From: Amycolatopsis sp. FBCC-B4732
Lineage (GTDB): Bacteria; Actinomycetota; Actinomycetes; Mycobacteriales; Pseudonocardiaceae
Length of the DNA: 64,000 nt
Direction of reading: 5' to 3'
Assembly (NCBI RefSeq): GCF_023008405.1
Contig: NZ_CP095376.1
Coordinates: 2,256,001-2,320,000 of the forward strand
Shown: positions 1 to 7,650 of the stretch, piece after piece
Layout: each line of letters begins with the position of its first letter
How positions within the stretch are numbered: position 1 is the stretch's first letter
Notes under the pieces: generated by a model
Told to the model about the DNA's origin: nothing
The model's input: only the letters and a program-made list of their open reading frames with translations
Databases searched by the model: none
Program-made: the position numbers and the translations under genes

Positions 1-2
1 CG

Positions 3-392
3 ACTTCGAGTGAGCGGGGTGACGTCGTGGGCGAGGCCGGTGGTACCGAACCCGGCACGGACCGGAGCTGGCCGGCGCGCCACGGCGGCGGCTACCCGAG
101 GGGCTGGCAGGTCCGCTACCGCGGCCGCCGCCCCGGGCGGGGATCGCCGCCGCCTCCGGAACTCATCGGCATCATCGCCGGTCCCAGCCTGCGGGACGAG
201 CACACCAGCACGACCTGGGTGCCGGTCCGCCCCTACCGCGCGGCCCCGGACACCCCGCTGAAACTGGTGCGGGCCGCCGACATCCTCGACGCCCGCCCGC
301 CGGGCGGCGGCCCCGCACCGGCCGCGGCGGACGAAGACCGCGAGCGCGTCGAGCCGCCCGGGACGGATCCCGGCGCCGGCCCGGCGGGGTAG
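3..392 (+). CDS. 5'-truncated open frame, unknown product
   Basis: The reading frame is open from the first bases of the window to a TAG at 390-392, so the true start probably lies outside. The last third reads like real protein (ELIGIIAGPSLRDEH, then a TTWVPVRPYR stretch) and the tail is rich in Pro, Ala, Gly and acidic residues. I recognise no domain. The first half is Arg/Gly-rich and could be out-of-frame sequence, so only the C-terminal part deserves any trust. Confidence 0.35.
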   Translation, partial: TSSERGDVVGEAGGTEPGTDRSWPARHGGGYPRGWQVRYRGRRPGRGSPPPPELIGIIAGPSLRDEHTSTTWVPVRPYRAAPDTPLKLVRAADILDARPPGGGPAPAAADEDRERVEPPGTDPGAGPAG

Positions 393-745
393 GCGGTGGT
401 GCTCACCGACGGCCTGCTGGTGGCGAGCCTCGGCTTGCCGCGAGCACGGGCGCGCGACCGGCGCCCGGCCGACGTGACTTCCGAGGGGGAGCCACGTCGG
501 CCGAGCGCCGGTCCGGCGCGCGCGAACCACCCCGGCGACGAACCCACGCCCCGCGCAAGCACAGCGGCCGGCACTGAGGCGCTCTGAGTGGCCGGTTCTT
601 CCGGTCGGCCCCGAACCCGGGCGCGGTCGGCGGACCTCCGTGGTGGGTGAACCGGGGAAAGGGTGTTCCGGCCCGTCCGCAGGTGCTATACCGGCAGCTG
701 CCCGGTGTCGCGACGACGCGATGCCAAGAGCGAGCGGAGTGTCTG
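393..745. other. 353-bp stretch without a recognisable gene
   Basis: Short open frames exist on both strands, but their translations are Arg/Pro/Ala-rich and show no motif, signal peptide or good ribosome-binding site. It should hold the promoter of the downstream secreted DUF6351 gene. I see no hairpin or operator that stands out. Confidence 0.5.
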
Positions 746-2908
746 GTGGCGAACCGTGCTTTGCGCTCATCCATCGTGGTGGCGGTCCTGACCGCGCCGG
801 TCCTCCTGCTGGGGACCGCGGCCGCGGTGGCCGCTCCCGGCGCCCCGCCCGGGCGGCAGCTGACGATCGAGACGGTGTCGAACCCGCGGCCCGCGCTCGT
901 CAGCGGGGGACAGGTCCTGGTCAAGGTCGTGCCGCCGGAGCGGCCGCACGCCGGGCGGGTCGACGTCAGCGCCAACGGCCACGACGTCACCCCGGAGTTC
1001 CGCGCGCAGCCGGACGGCAGCCTGCTCGGCCTGGTCAGCGGCCTGCGCGACGGCACCAACGACCTGACCGCGAGGACGCGCGGCCCCGGCCCGGACCAGC
1101 GGGCGAGTCTGCGCGTCACCAACCACCCGATCACCGGGCCGGTCTTCTCCGGCGCGCAGCAGCACCCGTTCTACTGCGAGACCCAGGCGTTCGGCCTGCC
1201 CCCGGCGGCGCAGCCGCTCTGCAGCGCGCCGACCCAGGTCAGCTACCAGTACAAGACCACCGCCGGGGCGTTCGCGCCGCTGGCGGACCCGTCGACCCGG
1301 CCCGCGGACCTCGCGACGGCGACGGTCGGCGGGCGCGCGGTGCCGTACGTGGTCCGCGTCGAACGCGGCACGATCGACCGCGCCGTCTACGAGATCGCGG
1401 CGCTCTACGCCGGTGCGCCGTCGCCCGTCGCGCCGGACGCCGGCTGGAACGGGAAGCTGGTCTACACCTTCGGCGGCGGCTGCAACGCCGGCTACCACCA
1501 GGGCAGCTCGACCGGCGGGGTCGTCAACGACCTGTTCCTGGCGCAGGGGTACGCGGTCGCGTCGTCGAGCCTGAACGTGCTCGACAACAACTGCAGCCCG
1601 ATCATCTCGGCCGAGGCGGCCATGATGGTCAAGGAGCACTTCGTCGAGACCTACGGCCCGGTCGCCCACACCATCGGCTGGGGCGGCTCGGGCGGGGCGA
1701 TCCAGCAGTACGACATCGCGGAGAACTACCCCGGCATCGTCGACGGGATCATCCCCGGTGTCTCGTTCCCGGACCCGCTGACCACCGGCGGCCCGGTGTC
1801 GGACTGCCGCTTGCTGGAGCAGTACTTCGCCGGGCCGGGCGCGTCGTTCACCGCGGCGCAGAAGCAGGCCGTCGCGGGCTTCGCCAGCTACGACACCTGC
1901 GTGTCCTGGACCCAGACCTTCGCCAGCCGCGCCACCGCGACCGGCAGCTGCAACGCGGCCATCCCGGTCGCGGCGCGGTGGGATCCGGTGACGAACCCGG
2001 GCGGGGTGAAGTGCAACTCCAACGAGCAGCTGGTCAACCAGATCGGGCGCGACCCGAAGACCGGGTTCGTGCGCAGCCCGCTGGACACCACCGGCGTGCA
2101 GTACGGCTTGGGCGCGCTGCAGGCCGGCACGATCACCGCGGCGCAGTTCGCCGACCTCAACGCGACCATCGGCGGCCTCGACCACACCGGAAAGCCCGTG
2201 CCCCAGCGGATCGCGGCCGACCCGAAGGCGCTCGACGCGGTGTACGCCGACGACATCGTGAACTCCGGGTCGCAGGGTCTGCGGGAGACGCCGATCATCG
2301 ACCAGCGGACCGACCTCGACCTGGCCGGGTTCGGCAACGACATCCACACCACCGAGTGGTCTTACGTGATGCGGCAACGGCTTCTGCGCGCCAACGGCAC
2401 CGCGGGCAACCAGGTCATCATCGAAAACCACGCCACCGCCGCCGAAGCGGCAGCGGCGAGCATCTACGAGCTGAACGCGATGGACCGCTGGCTGACCGCG
2501 ATCGACTCCGACGGTTCGCACCGGAGCCGCCAGCAGAAGGTGCTGGCGAACCGGCCGGGCGACCTCGGCGACGGGTGCTACCTCTCCGCGGCTTCGCGGA
2601 TCACCGAGAAGCTGACGTACCCGGCGAGCGGCCAGTGCGGCCTGCAGTACCCGGTGGCGGCCAACACCCGGCTGGTCGCGGGGGAGAGCCTGGCCCTCGA
2701 CGTGCTGAAGTGCCGGCTCAAGCCGCTGGACTTCCGCGACTACCCGGTCACCTTCACCGCGGCGGACCGCGCGCGGCTGCGTGCGACGTTCCCCGGCGGC
2801 GTGTGCGACTACCGTCGCCCGGGCGTCGGGCAGCGTCCCCCGCTCGGGACCTGGCTGAGCTACGGCGACGAACGGACCGGCACCACCCCGCCGACGAAGC
2901 CGCGGTGA
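746..2908 (+). CDS. Secreted DUF6351 family protein (tannase-like alpha/beta-hydrolase fold)
   Basis: A 720-aa protein starting at GTG 746, preceded by GGAG at six bases. Starts further upstream would put about 33 non-signal residues in front of a clear signal peptide: the basic start VANRALRSS, then a hydrophobic run and AAAVAAPGAPP as cleavage region. A mature N-terminal beta-rich domain follows. Around residues 300-350 comes the nucleophile-elbow-like GWGGSGGAIQQYDIAENYP, typical of tannase/feruloyl-esterase-like folds and of DUF6351. Many paired cysteines fit an extracellular protein. The substrate is unknown. It ends 7 bp before the convergent VOC gene. Confidence 0.8.
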   Translation: MANRALRSSIVVAVLTAPVLLLGTAAAVAAPGAPPGRQLTIETVSNPRPALVSGGQVLVKVVPPERPHAGRVDVSANGHDVTPEFRAQPDGSLLGLVSGLRDGTNDLTARTRGPGPDQRASLRVTNHPITGPVFSGAQQHPFYCETQAFGLPPAAQPLCSAPTQVSYQYKTTAGAFAPLADPSTRPADLATATVGGRAVPYVVRVERGTIDRAVYEIAALYAGAPSPVAPDAGWNGKLVYTFGGGCNAGYHQGSSTGGVVNDLFLAQGYAVASSSLNVLDNNCSPIISAEAAMMVKEHFVETYGPVAHTIGWGGSGGAIQQYDIAENYPGIVDGIIPGVSFPDPLTTGGPVSDCRLLEQYFAGPGASFTAAQKQAVAGFASYDTCVSWTQTFASRATATGSCNAAIPVAARWDPVTNPGGVKCNSNEQLVNQIGRDPKTGFVRSPLDTTGVQYGLGALQAGTITAAQFADLNATIGGLDHTGKPVPQRIAADPKALDAVYADDIVNSGSQGLRETPIIDQRTDLDLAGFGNDIHTTEWSYVMRQRLLRANGTAGNQVIIENHATAAEAAAASIYELNAMDRWLTAIDSDGSHRSRQQKVLANRPGDLGDGCYLSAASRITEKLTYPASGQCGLQYPVAANTRLVAGESLALDVLKCRLKPLDFRDYPVTFTAADRARLRATFPGGVCDYRRPGVGQRPPLGTWLSYGDERTGTTPPTKPR

Positions 2909-2915
2909 CGGCCGG

Positions 2916-3284
2916 TCACGAGCGGTCGTGGAGGGTGATCCGGTAGCCGTCGGGGTCGGCGAAGGTGAAGGTCCGGCCGAAGGGGCCGTCGACCGGCGCG
3001 GCGGCGATGGTGTGCCCGTCGGCGGCGAGCGCGTCGTGGATGGCCTGGACGTCGGTGGCGTGCAGCCAGATCGCGGCTCCGATGCCGGGCTGCTCGACGG
3101 CCGCGAGATCGGTCCCGGGAACGATGTCGCGGAGCGCGAAGGCGATCGGCTTCGTCTCGAAGACGACGGCGTGTGGCGGTCCGGCGGGTGAGCGGACGAG
3201 GCCGAGGTACTTCTCGTAGAACGCCTGGGACGCGTCGAGGTCGCGCGCTTGGAGGGAGATGAAGTCGGGTCCGGTGGCGGGCAT
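2916..3284 (-). CDS. VOC family (glyoxalase/bleomycin-resistance-like) protein
   Basis: A 122-aa single-domain vicinal-oxygen-chelate protein. The N-terminal ISLQARDLDASQAFYEKYLGL and C-terminal FTFADPDGYRITLHDR are the usual paired beta-alpha-beta-beta-beta signatures. ATG 3284 was chosen over an upstream GTG because AGGAG sits just ahead of it and because the upstream sequence is an operator, not coding. VOC proteins are metal-dependent lyases, dioxygenases or drug-binding proteins; nothing here fixes the substrate. The tandem palindromes just upstream suggest tight repression by a regulator encoded elsewhere. Confidence 0.8.
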   Translation of the reverse strand: MPATGPDFISLQARDLDASQAFYEKYLGLVRSPAGPPHAVVFETKPIAFALRDIVPGTDLAAVEQPGIGAAIWLHATDVQAIHDALAADGHTIAAAPVDGPFGRTFTFADPDGYRITLHDRS

Positions 3285-3300
3285 GGGTGCTCCTTGTCGT

Positions 3301-3348
3301 CGTGTCAGGTTCCTGACATGAACCACCGTATGTCAGGAACCTGACACG
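3301..3348. promoter_or_regulatory. Double palindromic operator upstream of the VOC gene
   Basis: Positions 3301-3318 and 3331-3348 form a perfect 18-bp inverted repeat (CGTGTCAGGTTCCTGACA and its reverse complement). Each arm is itself a near-perfect palindrome, TGTCAGG-NN-CCTGACA, with centres 28 bp apart. The block lies 17-64 bp upstream of the VOC start, where a promoter would be. This looks like two binding sites for a dimeric HTH regulator, probably of the TetR, MarR or ArsR kind. No such regulator gene is adjacent. Confidence 0.75.
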
Positions 3349-3376
3349 AGTCAAGCCGGGTCGGTCCCGGTGCCCG

Positions 3377-4147
3377 TCAGTTGAGCTTGCGGGTGTCGGC
3401 GGGCAGGCCGCCGCCCGCGTAGACGTCCTCCGCCAGCTTCGCCAGCGCGGTCAGCGCCACGTTCTGGCTCCACGGGCCGTACGACACGCGGGACACGCCG
3501 AGTTCCTGCGCCCGGGCCAGCGGGATCGAGCCCGGGATGCCGATGAGGTTGACCTTGCGCTCGCCGAGCTCGGCGACCAGGCGGGTCACCTGGTCCTCGT
3601 CCAGTTTGCCGGGGACGAAGAAGTTGGACGCGCCCGCGTCGAGGTAGGCGCGGCCGCGGGTGATCGCTTCGGTCAGGGCCGTCTCCGGGTCGGTCTTGAG
3701 GAACGCGTCGGTGCGGGCGTTGAGCACGAAGTCGACGCCCGCGGCGGACGCGGCCGCGACGGCGGCTTCGACGGCCTTCACCGCTTCGGGCAGCGGCTTC
3801 ATCTGGTCTTCGAGGTTGGCGCCGACCGCGCCCACCTCAATCGCCCTGGCCACCGTGCCGCCCGGGTCGCCGTAGCCCGCTTCGAGGTCGGCGGTGACCG
3901 GCAGGTCGCCCGCGGTCCGGACGATCAGGGCGACCTCGGCGATCATTTCGTCGCGCGGGATCTTTTCGCCGTCCGGGTAGCCGCGCGAGGCCGCGATGCC
4001 GTGGCTGGGGGTCGCGAGCGCCTTCGTACCGGGGGTCTCGGCGACGACCTTGGCGGTGATCGCGTCCCAGACGTTGACGACGAGCAGCAGTTCGGGTGCG
4101 GCGTGCAGCTCTTGCAGGAGGGTGGCCTTGTCGGCGGTCGAGGTCAT
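3377..4147 (-). CDS. Isocitrate lyase/phosphoenolpyruvate mutase family protein
   Basis: A 256-aa TIM-barrel enzyme of the PEP mutase/isocitrate lyase superfamily. Visible landmarks are LLVVNVWDAITAKVV near the start, the acidic metal-binding stretch VTADLEAGYGDP, then GANLEDQ and FVLNARTDAFL. ATG 4147 (MTSTADKATLL) matches the usual N-terminus; an ATG 24 bases upstream would add atypical residues. Members include 2-methylisocitrate lyase, oxaloacetate decarboxylase and carboxyphosphonoenolpyruvate mutase; no phosphonate genes are nearby, so the substrate is open. It lies 43 bp downstream of the dioxygenase remnant on the same strand. Confidence 0.8.
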   Translation of the reverse strand: MTSTADKATLLQELHAAPELLLVVNVWDAITAKVVAETPGTKALATPSHGIAASRGYPDGEKIPRDEMIAEVALIVRTAGDLPVTADLEAGYGDPGGTVARAIEVGAVGANLEDQMKPLPEAVKAVEAAVAAASAAGVDFVLNARTDAFLKTDPETALTEAITRGRAYLDAGASNFFVPGKLDEDQVTRLVAELGERKVNLIGIPGSIPLARAQELGVSRVSYGPWSQNVALTALAKLAEDVYAGGGLPADTRKLN

Positions 4148-4189
4148 GCTGCCCAATCTAGGCGCGGGCACCGCAGCCGCGCCGGGGGT

Positions 4190-4984
4190 TCAGCCGACCG
4201 GGAACGTCGTGCCGATGCCCATCCCGGTGATCCACTCGGGCACCGGCTCGTAGCCGGTCCACGCCAGCGGGGCGCCGGCCGCGGCCTGGCCGATCAGCCA
4301 GCAGCGGATCTCGTGGCCGCCGCTGCCCGCGAGGTCCTCCAGCTTCTCGTGGCCGAGCGCGGCCACCGACTCCGCGTCGTCCGCGGACAGCCGCTCGAGG
4401 AACCAGTTGTCCCACTCCGCGTTGACCCGGGCGCCGGGGTCGCCGCCCATGGCGCGGACGCGGGGTTCGCGGGCCGCCGCGAAGGCGTGGACGTCCGCGC
4501 GGCCGTGGATCAGGGACTCGCGGCGCTCGCCCGCCACCTCGCGCGGGTCGTTGGACGGCAGCCAGTGCGACAGCCCGCCGCTCGCCGCCACCAGGACGCG
4601 GCCGGGGAACTCCGCCGAACGCAGCGCCGCGCCCAGTGCCCGGCCCAGCGCGACGCACCGCCGCAGCGACGGCAGCGGGGGCGCCGCGGTGTTGACGACC
4701 AGCGGGACCAGCGGCAGCGCGGTGCCGCCGGTCAGCATCTCGTAGGTCTGCACGATGCCGTGGTCGACGGTGAGCGAGTAGGACAGCGAAACGTCGAAGC
4801 TCGCCTCGGTCAGTCCGTTGTGGACCGACCACGCGAGCGGGCCGGCCACCGGCAGCGGGCCTTCGGTGCTGCCGAAGTCCCCGAAGCCGGCCGCGTGCTC
4901 GACGCCGAGGACGAACGGCGGCATCACGTCGTAGAAGTTGCCGTGGAAGTGGTCGGGCCCGATCACGACGATCGCGTCCGGCGT
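4190..4984 (-). pseudogene. 5'-truncated class III extradiol dioxygenase (MhpB/LigB-like)
   Basis: The frame from about 4984 down to the stop at 4190 matches the body of 3-carboxyethylcatechol 2,3-dioxygenase: IVVIGPDHFHGNFYDVMPPF, YSLTVDHGIVQ, ASGGLSHW, NAEWDNWFLE and the C-terminal PEWITGMGIG. The family's first 40 or so residues, which carry the SHSP histidine expected to bind iron, are missing. Upstream of 4984 the frame stays open, but its translation is plainly antisense to the cupin gene on the other strand. The head of the gene therefore appears to have been lost in a deletion that joined it to the cupin gene. It is probably non-functional. Confidence 0.7.
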
Positions 4985-5408
4985 GCTCCGCCCCGGCGAC
5001 GGGACGAACCTCGGCGCGATCGGGCTGGGCATCCACGCCCGGCTCACCGGCGCCGACACCCACGGCGCGTACTCGCTGTTCGAATACGTCGTGCCGCCGG
5101 GCCTCGGCGGCCCGCCGACCCACGTCCACAGCCGCGAGGACGAGCTGTTCACCTGCGTCCAGGGCCGCGTCGAGGTCGAGCTCGACGGCGTCCGGCACGT
5201 CCTCGGCCAGGGCGACTCGCTGCTGATGCCGCGCGGGGTGCCGCACGTGTTCCGCAACCCGTTCGACGAGGAGACCCGCATCATCGCGGTGGTGTCGCCG
5301 CCGGGGCTGGAGAACTACTACAAGGAGCTGTCCGAGCTGCCGCCCGGGCGCGACATGAAGCTGGTGGCGGAAGTGATGACCCGCTACGGCCTCAGCCTGC
5401 GGAAGTGA
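4983..5408 (+). CDS. Cupin domain-containing protein, possibly truncated at its start
   Basis: About 141 aa from GTG 4983 (VLRPGDGTNLGAIG). Cupin motif 1 reads GGPPTHVHSREDELFTCVQG and motif 2 GDSLLMPRGVPHVFRN, giving the His/His/Glu/His metal site of small single-domain cupins. Sequence before 4983 belongs to the antisense dioxygenase, and there is no ribosome-binding site, so the gene may have lost its native promoter and a few residues when the dioxygenase lost its head. A TTG at 4938 is the only earlier start in frame. The stop overlaps the SnoaL-like start (GTGA). Confidence 0.65.
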   Translation: MLRPGDGTNLGAIGLGIHARLTGADTHGAYSLFEYVVPPGLGGPPTHVHSREDELFTCVQGRVEVELDGVRHVLGQGDSLLMPRGVPHVFRNPFDEETRIIAVVSPPGLENYYKELSELPPGRDMKLVAEVMTRYGLSLRK

Positions 5409-5765
5409 ACCACGAGCGGATGGTCCGTGAGATGTGCGCGGCGGGCGACGCGGGCGACGCGGCGGCGTTCGCGTCGTGGTTCGCCGACGACGCGAGGTAC
5501 GTGTTCGGCAACGCCGAGCCGCTGACCGGCCGGCCCGCGATCACCGCGGCGACGGCCGGGGCGGCCGGCGCCGTGGCCGTGGGTCCGCCACGTCGTCGAC
5601 CAGGTGGCGGTGGTGGGCGAGGACCAGCTGTTCTGCCGCTTCATGATCGAAACCGAGTCCCCGGCCGGGAAACCGCTGGCCCTGCCGTGCGTGACGGTGA
5701 TGTGGCTGGCGGGGGAGCGGATCGTCGACTACCGCGTGCACCTGGACCTCACGCCGGCGTTGTGA
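5405..5765 (+). pseudogene. Frameshifted SnoaL/NTF2-like protein gene
   Basis: GTG 5405 overlaps the cupin stop. The first half reads MNHERMVREMCAAGDAGDAA, FASWFADDARYVFGN and PLTGRPAI, a typical SnoaL-like beginning. That frame then turns into Pro/Arg/Gly-rich nonsense. From about 5571 a second frame continues the fold: WVRHVVDQVAVVGEDQLFCR, then ALPCVTVMWLAGERIVDYRV, to a TGA at 5763-5765. The total of 361 bases is one more than a multiple of three, so a one-base insertion (or two-base loss) lies at roughly 5545-5580. It could be a decayed gene or a sequencing error in a GC run. Confidence 0.65.
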
Positions 5766-6606
5766 CCGCGGGCTCGCGCGCCCCGCTGCGTTCGGCGCCG
5801 ACCCCGGCCGCGACCACGAACAGGACCCCGGCCACCGCGCCGGCGTCCGGGACCTGGTGCAGCACGAGGAACCCGATCGTCAGCGCGATGGCCGGCTCCA
5901 GGCTCATCAGCGTGCCGAACGACGAGGCGTTCAGCCGCCGCAGGGCGAGCATCTCCAGGCTGAAGGGGATCACCGGCAGCAGCACGGCGAGCCCGAGGCC
6001 GGCCAGCAGCAGGTCCCAGGTCAGCTGCCCGAACACGCCCGGCCCGGAGACCAGCGTCGCCACGATGCCCGCCACCGGCATCGACACGGCGAGCCCGCGC
6101 ACGCCCGCCACCTCGTCGCCGACCCGTTGTGTCAGCAGGATGTAGGCCGCCCAGCACACCGCGGACGCGAGCGCGTAGCCGACGCCGAGCAGGTCCGCGC
6201 CACCCCGCCACGGTTCGGTCAGCAGGAGCACGCCGACCGCGGCGAGGACCGGCCACAGCTTCTTGCCGCCGCGCCCGCGCGTGACGGCGACCGTGAGCGG
6301 CCCGAGGAACTCCAGCGCGCTCGCCGTGCCCAGCGGCAGCAGGGCGACCGCCTTCATGAAGAGCATGGTCATCCCGGCCGTGACCACGCCGAGGCCGCAG
6401 CAGGCGAGGAACGTGGCGCGCCGGAACGCCGACGGCCGCGGCCGGACCAGCACCAGCAGCAGGACCCCGGCCCACGCGAGGCGGAGCCAGGCCGCGCCTT
6501 CGGGGCCGACGCGGTCGAAGAGGCCGACGGACACGGCGAGGCCGAGCTGGACGCAGAGCATGGCGGCGACCGCGAAGGCCGCGCCGGTACGGGTGGAGGA
6601 CAGCAC
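5749..6606 (-). CDS. EamA family (RhtA-like) metabolite exporter
   Basis: About 285 aa with ten predicted membrane segments in two EamA halves. It resembles the threonine/homoserine exporter Rht[40 protein letters not shown], then the near-diagnostic [21 protein letters not shown] with LEPAIA. GTG 6606 gives the usual short lead to the first helix; GTG 6630 is an alternative. The 3' end overlaps the SnoaL-like frame by 17 bp tail to tail. It is divergent from a LysR gene, the normal arrangement for a LysR-controlled exporter. Substrate unknown, perhaps an amino acid. Confidence 0.8.
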   Translation of the reverse strand: MLSSTRTGAAFAVAAMLCVQLGLAVSVGLFDRVGPEGAAWLRLAWAGVLLLVLVRPRPSAFRRATFLACCGLGVVTAGMTMLFMKAVALLPLGTASALEFLGPLTVAVTRGRGGKKLWPVLAAVGVLLLTEPWRGGADLLGVGYALASAVCWAAYILLTQRVGDEVAGVRGLAVSMPVAGIVATLVSGPGVFGQLTWDLLLAGLGLAVLLPVIPFSLEMLALRRLNASSFGTLMSLEPAIALTIGFLVLHQVPDAGAVAGVLFVVAAGVGAERSGAREPAVTTPA

Positions 6607-6637
6607 GTGCCGAGCAAAGCCGATCCGCACCGTTCGT

Positions 6638-6680
6638 GTCCACGTGGTGATCGTGGACGTACCGTTCGAGGATCGTGGAC
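6638..6680. promoter_or_regulatory. Candidate LysR-type binding region (CGTGGAC half-sites)
   Basis: GTCCACG (6638-6644) and CGTGGAC (6652-6658) form a perfect inverted repeat with a 7-base gap. A third CGTGGAC lies at 6674-6680. They sit between the divergent exporter and LysR gene, the expected place for LysR autoregulation and target activation. Confidence 0.5.
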
Positions 6681-6689
6681 AATCGGGAG

Positions 6690-7580
6690 ATGGACACCCG
6701 CAGGCTGCAGTTCCTCCTCGAGCTGTCCCGCCACGGCTCGATGCGCGCCGTGGCGGATGTGCTCGGCACCACGACGTCCACGGTCTCGCAGCAGATCGCG
6801 ACGCTGGCGAAGGAAACCGGCGCGCCACTGCTCGAACCGGACGGCCGCCGCGTCCGGCTGACCCCCGGGGGACGGCGGCTGGCCGAGCACGCGGTGACGA
6901 TCCTCGCCGCGGTGGAGGCCGCCCGCGCCGCCCTCGACCCGGGCGCCGAACCGGCCGGCACCGTGCGCGTCGCCGGGTTCGCGACGGCGGTCCGGCGCTC
7001 CGTCCTGCCGGCGGCGACCGCGCTCGCCGCGCACCACCCGCGGGTCGAGCTGCGGATCAGCGAGTACGAGCCGGCCGAGGCCTTGACGGCGTTGCTGGCC
7101 GACGACATCGACCTCGCCCTCACCTACGACTACGACCTCGCCCCGGCGAGCACGGACCCCGCGATCACGGTGAGTCCACTGTGGACAGCGCGGTGGTCGC
7201 TCGCGGTCCCGGCGCCCGACGCGGCCGGTGTCCGGAGCGGGGACACGGTGGCGGTGTTCGAGGCGTTCCGCGACCACGACTGGATCGTCAACTCCCGCAA
7301 CACCGCCGACGAGGACGTCGTCCGCAGGCTGGCGTCGATGGCCCGGTTCACCCCGCGCGTGACGCACCGCGCGGACAGCCTGGAACTGGTGGAGGACCTG
7401 ATCACCACGGGCCCGGCCCCGGCGGTCGGCCTGCTGCCGGCCGGGCGCGCGGTGAAGGCCGGCGTCGCACTCCTCCCGCTGACCGGCCCGGAGGTGCGGC
7501 AGCGCGCGTTCGCGTGCACCCGCCGCGGCCGGGAGGTGTGGCCACCGCTGGCGCTGGTGCTGGGGCTGCTGGCCCGCTGA
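6690..7580 (+). CDS. LysR family transcriptional regulator
   Basis: A 296-aa protein with the N-terminal winged [23 protein letters not shown] and [13 protein letters not shown], then a type 2 periplasmic-binding-like effector domain ([18 protein letters not shown] through [10 protein letters not shown]). ATG 6690 matches the family start but has almost no spacer after GGGAG; GTG 6675 with GAGG is the alternative. It faces away from the EamA exporter and probably regulates it in response to the exported metabolite or an analogue. It ends before a strong hairpin. Confidence 0.85.
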   Translation: MDTRRLQFLLELSRHGSMRAVADVLGTTTSTVSQQIATLAKETGAPLLEPDGRRVRLTPGGRRLAEHAVTILAAVEAARAALDPGAEPAGTVRVAGFATAVRRSVLPAATALAAHHPRVELRISEYEPAEALTALLADDIDLALTYDYDLAPASTDPAITVSPLWTARWSLAVPAPDAAGVRSGDTVAVFEAFRDHDWIVNSRNTADEDVVRRLASMARFTPRVTHRADSLELVEDLITTGPAPAVGLLPAGRAVKAGVALLPLTGPEVRQRAFACTRRGREVWPPLALVLGLLAR

Positions 7581-7585
7581 GGCCT

Positions 7586-7627
7586 CGGCCGGCGGCGGCG
7601 GAGGAACAACTCCGCCGCCGCCGGCCG
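7586..7627. terminator. Strong bidirectional hairpin between LysR and RHS genes
   Basis: Arms 7586-7602 and 7611-7627 are perfect 17-bp reverse complements (CGGCCGGCGGCGGCGGA) around an 8-base loop. It lies between two convergent genes, six bases past the LysR stop. There is no T-run, which is common for terminators in high-GC actinomycetes. Confidence 0.7.
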
Positions 7628-7650
7628 CCGATTACACGTATTCCCTGTTT

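Noticed and set aside
4001..6145. A 714-codon open frame on the plus strand
   Set aside because: It is mostly antisense to the dioxygenase and EamA genes and its translation is Arg/Pro-rich; only the piece from 5405 encodes real SnoaL-like sequence.
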